Source of the DNA: an uncultured Caryophanales bacterium
Lineage (GTDB): Bacteria > Bacillota_I > Bacilli_A > RF39 > UBA660
NCBI GenBank assembly: GCA_947303225.1
Contig: CAMYXG010000028.1
Coordinates: 1 to 11,589, forward strand
DNA length: 11,589 bases
Direction: 5' to 3'
Shown here: in pieces, positions 1 through 5,226 of the stretch
How positions within the stretch are numbered: position 1 is the stretch's first letter
Layout of the letters: each line of letters begins with the position of its first letter
Program-made: the position numbers and the translations under genes
The notes under the pieces: model-generated
Seen by the model: the letters and a program-made list of their open reading frames with translations, nothing else
The model's database searches: none
Told to the model about the DNA's origin: nothing

Positions 1-1
1 T

Positions 2-1849
2 GGAGGATATTATTCTGATAAGAATGGAAAAGGTACTCAAAAAATAAATTCTGCTGGAACAATTAGTGCAAAAGCGAGTGGGGTTACTTCTTCTACTACT
101 TGGTTTGCAAAATGGACACCAAATACTTGTACGATTAATTTCTCACCAAATGGAGGAGTATTTAATAATAATGCGAATAATACAACACAAACACTACAAT
201 ATGGAAAAAGTGTTAGTGATTTTTGGAATGCGAATGGAGGAACTTATAAGGCGACAAAAACTGGTCATACCATTACAAGTAGTAAAGCCTGGTTATTGTC
301 TGGTACTACAAAAACATTTGATGAAACAAAAGGATATAAAGCAACAGATATTTGTACTTCTTTGAAGACGAAAAATCAAACAGTAACTTTAAAAGCCAAT
401 TGGCAAGCTAAGAAAGTAGCTGTAACCTTTAATTGTAATGGGGGGACTGGTGGAGGAAGTGAACCTTTTACTTATGGAAAGAGCGGTCAAAAGTTTTCTA
501 AAACTTGTACGTGGACTGATCATACATTACTTGGATGGTCTGATGTTCGTAATGCAACAACTAAAAAGTGGAATATTGCGAGTAGTGTATCTGATAATTG
601 GATTGATACTTATTCTCCTAAAATCACTCTTTATGCTATATGGAAATCTAGAAAGCAGGTAGTAGTTACGTATCAAGAAAATAGCAATAATCATAATGTT
701 GATCATTTTGTTGGAGAAAAATATCATTATTATACTCCGTACTCAACGCCAACCAAAACTGGATATACATTTAATGGCTGGTATACTAAAACAGGCTGTG
801 AGGGGTTAAAGGTTGATACTTCAACAACAGTAACAAATCCTAAAAATCACAAACTATATGCTTGTTGGAATGTTAAAACTGTAAAAGTTACGTATCAAGA
901 AAATGGTAACGCGCATGATGTTGTTAATACGTATGGAACTAAATATAAGTATTATTCTCCGTATTCAATACCAACAAGAAGTGGATATGCATTTAATGGT
1001 TGGTATACTAAACTAGAATGTGCAGGAACAAAGGTTGATAACTCAACAACAGTAACAAATGCTAATGATCATAAACTATATGCTTGTTGGCAGGCAATAG
1101 CACAGCCTACTTATAGTATTACAAAAGATTGTATAATTGGTAGTAACAATCAATTAACAAAAGAGGTAACGGTAACTTATCCTACTGGTGGATGTAATGG
1201 AAAATATACTTGTACTTATTCACAAAATGGTGGAAGTGAAGTTACTGTTCAAACAAACAGCGTAAAGTTAAGATTTACTTATACTGGAACTATTACAGCT
1301 AAAATTAAAATGGGTAGTACTGTTATATCACAAAGTACTTATGATTTTACTAATACTGTTCATCGTTGCAAAATTATAAATAAAGCTAATTCAGAATACT
1401 TAACTCGTTCTGACTATGATTCTACTAAAAGAGAAATGGGAAATGTAGTTACCTATCCAACTTATTCTACTAATAATGCATTGTGGCAAATGAAACCAGG
1501 AGTTGGATCAAATCCTGCTGTTGGCTGTGTTGCAGGATATACTTGTATTTTCTCTTTATCATCTCCATTTTATTACATAGATATCTATGGACATGAAGGG
1601 GATTCAGGTACTTATATTCAACCGGGAAGCAATGTTGAAGTATATGTCTGGGAGTCATTTAATAATAATGATTGGAATTGGTATTTTGAAAGTGCTGGAG
1701 ATGGATACTATTATATTAAAACTAAGGCAGCTGGTCATTATTGTATGGATGAGGATATTTCTCATCAACATCTTGAAAGAAATCATCAAGTACAAATGAA
1801 TACTTGTTCTTCTGCAGATCGTATGAAATGGCAAATACTTCCAGAGTAA
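2..1849 (+). CDS. Secreted InlB-type repeat protein with C-terminal ricin-like lectin domain (5' end missing)
   Basis: The frame is open from base 2, so the true start lies upstream of the window; 615 residues plus stop are visible. Order of parts: InlB B-repeat/Flg_new-type units (residues about 1-365), recognisable by GY.F.GWYT and LYA.W endings and NGG turns; a beta-sandwich-like stretch (about 366-453); then a C-terminal region (about 454-615) with beta-trefoil/ricin-B features, namely 'KIINKANSEYL', 'LWQMKP', 'YYYIKTKAAGHYCMD' and the QxW-like 'KWQIL' end. From family knowledge, InlB repeats form extended surface stalks and ricin-like trefoils usually bind glycans, so an exported adhesin or glycan-binding protein is inferred. 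The visible C terminus has no LPXTG-like motif or membrane helix, so anchoring must be N-terminal, by the lectin, or absent. About 16 cysteines occur, mostly two per repeat. A hairpin terminator follows directly. Repeat class is fairly sure; the ligand is unknown. Confidence 0.82.
   Translation, partial: GGYYSDKNGKGTQKINSAGTISAKASGVTSSTTWFAKWTPNTCTINFSPNGGVFNNNANNTTQTLQYGKSVSDFWNANGGTYKATKTGHTITSSKAWLLSGTTKTFDETKGYKATDICTSLKTKNQTVTLKANWQAKKVAVTFNCNGGTGGGSEPFTYGKSGQKFSKTCTWTDHTLLGWSDVRNATTKKWNIASSVSDNWIDTYSPKITLYAIWKSRKQVVVTYQENSNNHNVDHFVGEKYHYYTPYSTPTKTGYTFNGWYTKTGCEGLKVDTSTTVTNPKNHKLYACWNVKTVKVTYQENGNAHDVVNTYGTKYKYYSPYSIPTRSGYAFNGWYTKLECAGTKVDNSTTVTNANDHKLYACWQAIAQPTYSITKDCIIGSNNQLTKEVTVTYPTGGCNGKYTCTYSQNGGSEVTVQTNSVKLRFTYTGTITAKIKMGSTVISQSTYDFTNTVHRCKIINKANSEYLTRSDYDSTKREMGNVVTYPTYSTNNALWQMKPGVGSNPAVGCVAGYTCIFSLSSPFYYIDIYGHEGDSGTYIQPGSNVEVYVWESFNNNDWNWYFESAGDGYYYIKTKAAGHYCMDEDISHQHLERNHQVQMNTCSSADRMKWQILPE
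659..1096 (+). repeat. Two tandem 222-bp InlB-type repeats inside the first gene
   Basis: Two adjacent units with a 74-codon period begin at 659 (VVVTYQEN) and 881 (VKVTYQEN). Both contain a Y-rich 'KY..YYxPYS' segment, GY.FNGWYTK, a cysteine, K.D.STTVTN and an identical LYACW end. DNA identity stays high across the end of each unit (for example acaacagtaacaaat and ctatatgcttgttgg in both), which suggests a duplication younger than the split from the upstream, more divergent repeats. Confidence 0.85.
1361..1846 (+). other. Ricin-like beta-trefoil region
   Basis: This is the C-terminal 162 residues of the first gene. It shows repeated 'x-W-x-[ILM/F]' strand ends (LWQMK, WNWYFE, KWQIL) alternating with 'YYIDIYG', 'YYYIKTK' and 'EYLTRSD' segments, the pattern of RICIN/RicinB_lectin_2 folds. 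Four cysteines after the opening HRC could pair. The assignment rests on pattern recognition, and no sugar-binding residues can be named with confidence. Confidence 0.6.
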
Positions 1850-1881
1850 TAAAAAATCAATCCATTGTGATTGGTTTTTTT
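1850..1881 (+). terminator. Rho-independent terminator of the first gene
   Basis: An 8-bp stem, AATCAATC with GATTGGTT (one T-G wobble), closes a 6-nt loop, is flanked by A residues 5' and followed by a run of T's to 1881. It lies immediately after the TAA stop at 1847-1849. Confidence 0.85.
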
Positions 1882-1933
1882 GCATATAATTGTTTTTATT
1901 TCATAAGATTATTTTGAAAGTGAGGAAAACAAT

Positions 1934-2194
1934 ATGGAAACATTAAAAGTAAGTAGTAAATCAAATCCAAATAGTGTAGCAGGGGCTTTAGCAAATGTAT
2001 TTCGAGAAAAAGGTGAGGTTGAGATTCAAGCTGTTGGTGCTGGAGCTTTAAATCAAGCAATTAAAGCAGTTGCTATTGCTAGAGGGTTTGTTGCTCCATC
2101 AGGAAAAAATTTAGTGTGTATTCCAGCTTTTCAAGATATCTCTATTGATGGAGAAGAACGAACTGCAATTAAGTTGATTATTGAAGCAAAATAA
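1934..2194 (+). CDS. spoVS: Stage V sporulation protein S
   Basis: This 86-residue protein matches SpoVS almost position for position as I recall the family: METLKVSSKSNPNSVAGALA at the start, then IQAVGAGALNQAIKAVAIAR, GFVAPSG, CIPAF and DGEERTAIKLI. Length equals the usual 86 residues. SpoVS is a small Alba-fold cytoplasmic protein; in Bacillus subtilis its loss affects spore coat assembly and septation, though homologues also occur in non-spore-formers, so it does not prove sporulation. The start is set by GTGAGG at about 1919-1924, nine bases before ATG. Terminators at 1850-1881 and 2231-2263 make it monocistronic. A poor sigma-A-like pair (TTGCAT 1880-1885, TAAGAT 1904-1909, 18-bp spacer) is present; I saw no convincing sigma-H site. 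Confidence 0.97.
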   Translation: METLKVSSKSNPNSVAGALANVFREKGEVEIQAVGAGALNQAIKAVAIARGFVAPSGKNLVCIPAFQDISIDGEERTAIKLIIEAK

Positions 2195-2230
2195 TATTGT
2201 TTGTTCTGTAATAAATTGGAATAAAAAAAA

Positions 2231-2263
2231 GGAAGCAGCATCCTTATATGTGATGCTGTTTTT
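2231..2263 (+). terminator. Rho-independent terminator of spoVS
   Basis: CAGCATC (2236-2242) pairs perfectly with GATGCTG (2252-2258) around a 9-nt loop, extended by weaker A-T and G-T pairs, and followed by T's at 2259-2263. The A-run at 2223-2230 faces later T's, so some reverse-strand activity is possible but nothing needs it there. Confidence 0.87.
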
Positions 2264-2274
2264 AGTTTTATGTT

Positions 2275-2307
2275 TTGAATGATATTTTTTATATTTTGTG
2301 ATAGAAT
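2275..2307 (+). promoter_or_regulatory. Putative promoter of the zinc-ribbon membrane protein
   Basis: An extended -10 box, TG-A-TAGAAT (TAGAAT 2302-2307), lies 25 bases before the ATG. TTGAAT at 2275-2280 is the best -35-like word but the spacer is 21 bp, longer than sigma-A usually accepts; the TGn extension could make the -35 dispensable. The same arrangement, TTGATG then 21 bp then TGATAGAAT, occurs before 10607. Confidence 0.45.
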
Positions 2308-2332
2308 AAATATATAGGATGTGATATGATTT

Positions 2333-3511
2333 ATGAATCATGAAAATGATACTACAATTTATTGCTCTAGATGTGGAGCAGAAATGAAAAGTAGTTCTCG
2401 TTATTGTATGAAGTGTGGAAATTTAAACTATGATCATGAAGAAAATCAACAATATAAAAAAATCCAGCCAAAAGAAGAGAGACAGATTTATCAAGTTGGT
2501 TCTGGGCATTCTTTAGTGGGAACTAGTACAAGTGGAGGGCAAACAATTAGTGTTTCTATGAATACTGGAAATAGTAAAATATGCTTTCTAGTTAATTATG
2601 GTTTGTATTTATTATTTCTATTTATTTCTTTATTGCTTTCTTTTCATGGTAATTATTCTTTGGAAACAATACTTGCTTCTAATTTTCCACTTTTTGCGAT
2701 TGGATTGTCTGTTTTTTTTCTTTATTTTTATTCGATTCAATTATTATATGTAAAAAGTGATCAAAAATGGTGGTATGCATTAGTTCCTATTTATAATTTT
2801 ATGATTTTATCTGATATTGCTTTTCATAAAAAATATTTAGGATTATTATTTTTGGTTCCTTTTATAAATGTATTGTTTGCTTTAATTTTATTCTATCAAT
2901 TAGGTAAAAAATTTAATTATAATGGTTTTCTTACTATGTTGTTTCCAATTATTATGGTGTTATTTATTGGATTTGGGATTCATTCTTATGAAGGAAGAAA
3001 TTATGTAAATTCTGGACAAGAAACTACTCTTGAGAAAAGTTATCAGCATAAAAAAATTCCTCTTATTACAGCACTATTTGTTTTATTTATTGGAGTATTC
3101 TTATTTGTATTTGCTGATTTTGATAATTTTCAAAATAAAATGTCTTTTTTTGGAAATGGTTACTATGTATATACTGCAAGGCAATTGGTTAAAACTACTC
3201 AGAAGAAAATAGAGAATGGTTCTATTAACTGTGAAAATGTTTCTTATGACTCTAATTCTGGAACCTATTATTTTCATTATAACGATGTTCGAGATGGTGC
3301 TTTTTTACTTCTATATGATATGCATGATCCAATGCTTGCTAATGTAGTAGTTCGTAATGTAAATGGGGAAAGTACTTATCTTGTTGAATTAACAGATTAT
3401 ACTTATGGATTTCCTCTTACAGATATTGCTACACTTACTAGTGATTCTGTAATTCAGTACTCTAATATTTCAAGTTCTTCAGAGGGTTATTTGTGTCAAT
3501 TTTCTGAGTAG
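2333..3511 (+). CDS. Zinc-ribbon polytopic membrane protein with extracytoplasmic C-terminal domain
   Basis: 392 residues. A cytoplasmic zinc ribbon opens the protein (C11-x2-C14, C25-x2-C28), followed by a polar Ser/Gly/Thr linker (about 40-80) and hydrophobic segments near 83-104, 119-140, 146-163, 170-191, 200-220 and 243-267. The stretch with KWWYALVPIYNFMIL followed by LVPFINVLFALILFYQLGKKF resembles the DUF5684-type membrane module, where 'W.ALIP.YN' precedes two helices; I recall this rather than having searched it. Residues about 268-392 form a soluble tail rich in Tyr and Ser (ARQLVKTTQKKIENG, then 'YYFHYNDVRDGAFLLLYD') that does not match a family I know. With a cytoplasmic ribbon, an odd number of helices would put this tail outside. 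Start: AGGATGTGA at 2316-2324 precedes ATG. Function unknown; sensing or envelope quality control is only a guess. No terminator is evident before the serS promoter. Confidence 0.78.
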   Translation: MNHENDTTIYCSRCGAEMKSSSRYCMKCGNLNYDHEENQQYKKIQPKEERQIYQVGSGHSLVGTSTSGGQTISVSMNTGNSKICFLVNYGLYLLFLFISLLLSFHGNYSLETILASNFPLFAIGLSVFFLYFYSIQLLYVKSDQKWWYALVPIYNFMILSDIAFHKKYLGLLFLVPFINVLFALILFYQLGKKFNYNGFLTMLFPIIMVLFIGFGIHSYEGRNYVNSGQETTLEKSYQHKKIPLITALFVLFIGVFLFVFADFDNFQNKMSFFGNGYYVYTARQLVKTTQKKIENGSINCENVSYDSNSGTYYFHYNDVRDGAFLLLYDMHDPMLANVVVRNVNGESTYLVELTDYTYGFPLTDIATLTSDSVIQYSNISSSSEGYLCQFSE

Positions 3512-3514
3512 GGG

Positions 3515-3543
3515 TTGCAAAACAGAATAAAATTTATTATAAT
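3515..3543 (+). promoter_or_regulatory. Promoter of the serS T-box transcript
   Basis: TTGCAA (3515-3520) and TATAAT (3538-3543) are separated by exactly 17 bp, the sigma-A optimum. It begins four bases after the preceding stop codon and would start transcription near 3550, just upstream of the T-box leader. This is the best promoter in the window. Confidence 0.8.
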
Positions 3544-3549
3544 AAAACA

Positions 3550-3740
3550 AATCGATTATTAGAACTAATAATAAGAATTTGTTAGTAAAGAGAATTCGTG
3601 GTTGGTGAAAACGATGTAACAAACTTATTTATCTACTCTATAGATGATGTATATCCGGGTAAAACCGTTATCAAATAAAGTGAAATGAAGGATGGTACCG
3701 TGCAATAGCACTCCTTGAGGTATCATTCTTTTTCTTTTTT
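3550..3740 (+). promoter_or_regulatory. T-box riboswitch, serine-specific (specifier UCU)
   Basis: The leader has the hallmarks of a T-box, which reads the charging state of a tRNA and allows read-through when it is uncharged. AGAG (3589-3592) pairs with CTCT (3636-3639); directly 5' of CTCT lies TCT-A (3632-3635), so the specifier codon is UCU, serine, matching the serS gene downstream. GGTTGGTGAAAAC (3600-3612) fits the Stem I distal region. The antiterminator is AAGGA, a 7-nt bulge TGGTACC (3693-3699), GTGC, AATA, GCAC, TCCTT. The competing terminator pairs 3690-3699 with 3719-3728 (10 bp, two G-T) and ends in a T-rich tail (3729-3740). The base pairing with the tRNA discriminator is U (3696). 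An 8-bp inverted repeat (3555-3562 with 3565-3572) sits at the extreme 5' end. Identity is very secure; fine structure of Stem I was not folded computationally. Confidence 0.95.
3688..3740 (+). terminator. T-box terminator hairpin, alternative to the antiterminator
   Basis: GGATGGTACC (3690-3699) pairs with GGTATCATTC (3719-3728), enclosing the small GTGC/GCAC hairpin, with A3688-A3689 against the first T's and TTTTTCTTTTTT after it. The 5' arm uses the same TGGTACC bases that the antiterminator leaves free for the tRNA end, so the two folds exclude each other. Confidence 0.88.
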
Positions 3741-3753
3741 AGGAGATGAGTAT

Positions 3754-3810
3754 ATGATTTTATATAATGGAATTCTTTATGTAGGAGAAGTCTCGAGTTT
3801 TTCTTTTTAA
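3754..3810 (+). CDS. Possible 18-codon leader peptide ahead of serS
   Basis: ATG at 3754 is preceded by AGGAGATGAG (3741-3750), a good ribosome binding site that starts right after the T-box terminator tail. It encodes MILYNGILYVGEVSSFSF and stops at TAA 3808-3810, 32 bases before the serS ATG. Three of the last five residues are serine, each from a different codon (TCG, AGT, TCT). This could be a regulatory leader peptide, a translation-coupling device, or chance: in AT-rich DNA a frame this short is not significant by itself. The ribosome binding site is the main support. Confidence 0.3.
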   Translation: MILYNGILYVGEVSSFSF

Positions 3811-3842
3811 ATTATAAAATAAAATATTAGGAGGAGAGAAAT

Positions 3843-5129
3843 ATGATAGATATTAAATTAATTAGAGAAGATAGAGAAATTGTTAAAGAAAATATTAAGA
3901 AAAAGTTTCAAGATGAAAAATTACCACTTGTAGATGAAGTATATGAACTTGATAAGAAAGTTCGTGAAGTTCAAGTTAAAATGGATGGAATGAAAGCAGA
4001 AAAGAATAAACTTAGTGGACAAATTGGATTATTAATGAAAGATGGTAAGAAGGATGAGGCAAATAAAATAAGAGAAAAAATTGCTGAATCTGCAGAGGAA
4101 ATCGCTCAATTAGAAGGAGAACAAGCAAAACTAAGTTCATTAATTAAAGATAAGATGATGGTTATTCCTCAAATAATGGATCCATCTGTTCCAATTGGTA
4201 AAGATGATACAGAAAATGTAGAAGTACAGAAATTTGGAGATCCTGTAGTTCCTAAATATGAAATACCATATCATGCTGATATATTAGAAAAAGTCGGAGG
4301 AATGGATAAAACTTCTGCTGGAAGAACTAGTGGCGAAGGTTTTTATTATTTAATAGGTGATATTGCTAGATTACATGAAGCAATGATTGCTTATGCACGT
4401 GACTTTATGATTGATCATGGATTTACATATGCAATTCCACCATTTATGATTCATGGAGATGTTGTTACTGGTGTTATGAGTTTTCCTGAAATGGAAGCTA
4501 TGATGTATAAGATTGAAGGAGAAGATTTATATTTAATTGGAACAAGTGAACATAGTATGATTGGTAAGTTTAAAGATCAAATTATAAAAAGAGATGAATT
4601 ACCAATTCATATGACAAGTTATTCTCCTTGCTTTAGAAAAGAGGGAGGTTCTCATGGATTAGAAGAAAGAGGACTTTATCGTGTACATCAATTTGAAAAG
4701 CAAGAGATGATTGTTATATGTGAGCCGGAAGATTCTATGGAATGGTATGACAAAATGTGGAATTTAACCGTTGAAATATTCCGTAATTTTGATATACCAG
4801 TTAGACAATTAGAATGTTGTAGTGGAGATTTAGCTGATTTAAAAGTAAAATCTTGTGATATTGAAGCTTGGAGTCCAAGACAAAAGAAGTATTTTGAAGT
4901 TGCTAGTTGTTCTAACTTAGGTGATGCTCAAGCAAGACGTTTAGGAATTCGTGCTAAAGGAGAAAAAGGAACTTATTATTTACATACATTGAATAATACT
5001 GTAGTTGCTACTCCACGTGGATTAATTGCTCTTGTTGAGAATAATTATCAAGAAGATGGAAGTATCAAAATACCAAAAGTACTTCAACCATATATGGGTG
5101 GTAAGAAAGTTATTGAGGTTAAAAAGTAA
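3843..5129 (+). CDS. serS: Seryl-tRNA synthetase (class II), archaeal-like sequence features
   Basis: 428 residues, normal for SerRS. It charges tRNA-Ser with serine in the cytoplasm. An N-terminal two-helix coiled-coil arm (about 30-105, rich in Lys/Glu, ending MMVIPQIMD) precedes the class II core. Visible motifs: TSEH (234-237), motif 2 with CFRKEGG (263-269), RGLYRVHQF (276-284), then CSGDL, DIEAW, QARRLGIR, and motif 3 with ATPRGLIALVEN (Arg392). Several of these (TSEH, SPCFR, PEDSMEWY, DIEAW, TPRG in place of the AVGRT-like bacterial motif 3) match archaeal standard SerRS, as I recall it, better than Bacillus SerRS. It is not the zinc-dependent methanogen form. Start is fixed by AGGAGGAG (3829-3836). 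Control by the upstream serine T-box fits the function. A perfect terminator hairpin follows. Identity is certain; the evolutionary origin is inference. Confidence 0.97.
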   Translation: MIDIKLIREDREIVKENIKKKFQDEKLPLVDEVYELDKKVREVQVKMDGMKAEKNKLSGQIGLLMKDGKKDEANKIREKIAESAEEIAQLEGEQAKLSSLIKDKMMVIPQIMDPSVPIGKDDTENVEVQKFGDPVVPKYEIPYHADILEKVGGMDKTSAGRTSGEGFYYLIGDIARLHEAMIAYARDFMIDHGFTYAIPPFMIHGDVVTGVMSFPEMEAMMYKIEGEDLYLIGTSEHSMIGKFKDQIIKRDELPIHMTSYSPCFRKEGGSHGLEERGLYRVHQFEKQEMIVICEPEDSMEWYDKMWNLTVEIFRNFDIPVRQLECCSGDLADLKVKSCDIEAWSPRQKKYFEVASCSNLGDAQARRLGIRAKGEKGTYYLHTLNNTVVATPRGLIALVENNYQEDGSIKIPKVLQPYMGGKKVIEVKK

Positions 5130-5132
5130 TCT

Positions 5133-5161
5133 GAAAACAAGTAGTTATACTTGTTTTTTTT
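5133..5161 (+). terminator. Rho-independent terminator of serS
   Basis: AAAACAAGTA (5134-5143) and TACTTGTTTT (5148-5157) form a perfect 10-bp stem with a GTTA loop, continued by T's to 5161. The flanking A/T runs make it potentially active in both directions. Confidence 0.92.
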
Positions 5162-5194
5162 GTAAGAAAATTTGTATCAAAATGATTAATAATC

Positions 5195-5203
5195 TGATAT
5201 AAT
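5195..5203 (+). promoter_or_regulatory. Extended -10 promoter of the giant surface-protein gene
   Basis: TG-A-TATAAT (TATAAT 5198-5203) is a perfect extended -10 box 23 bases before the ATG. TTGTAT at 5172-5177 is the nearest -35-like word with a 20-bp spacer; TATCAA at 5176-5181 would give 16 bp. The predicted transcript would begin near 5210, only a few bases before the ribosome binding site. Confidence 0.6.
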
Positions 5204-5226
5204 TACTTTAGAATTATGGTGAGTAT

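Noticed and set aside
296..298. TTG as start codon of the first gene
   Set aside because: The same frame is open without stops back to base 2 and the upstream translation continues the same repeat pattern (AKW, NGG, GHT), with no ribosome binding site before 296. It is an internal leucine codon.
66..365. A 99-codon frame overlapping the first gene
   Set aside because: It lies in another frame inside continuous InlB-type repeat coding sequence, has no domain character and no ribosome binding site. The same applies to short overlapping frames at 438-662, 1587-1799, 3030-3212 and 5903-6100.
1470..2341. Reverse-strand frames (1470-1658, 1655-1885, 2111-2341, also 527-727)
   Set aside because: They are short, antisense to well-supported genes or run through terminators, and encode low-complexity Ile/Tyr/Lys-rich strings typical of AT-rich antisense DNA.
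3788..3808. A second terminator inside the possible leader peptide (around CTCGAG then a T-rich run)
   Set aside because: The palindrome is only six bases with no loop and no longer complementary arms, so no stable U-tailed hairpin forms.
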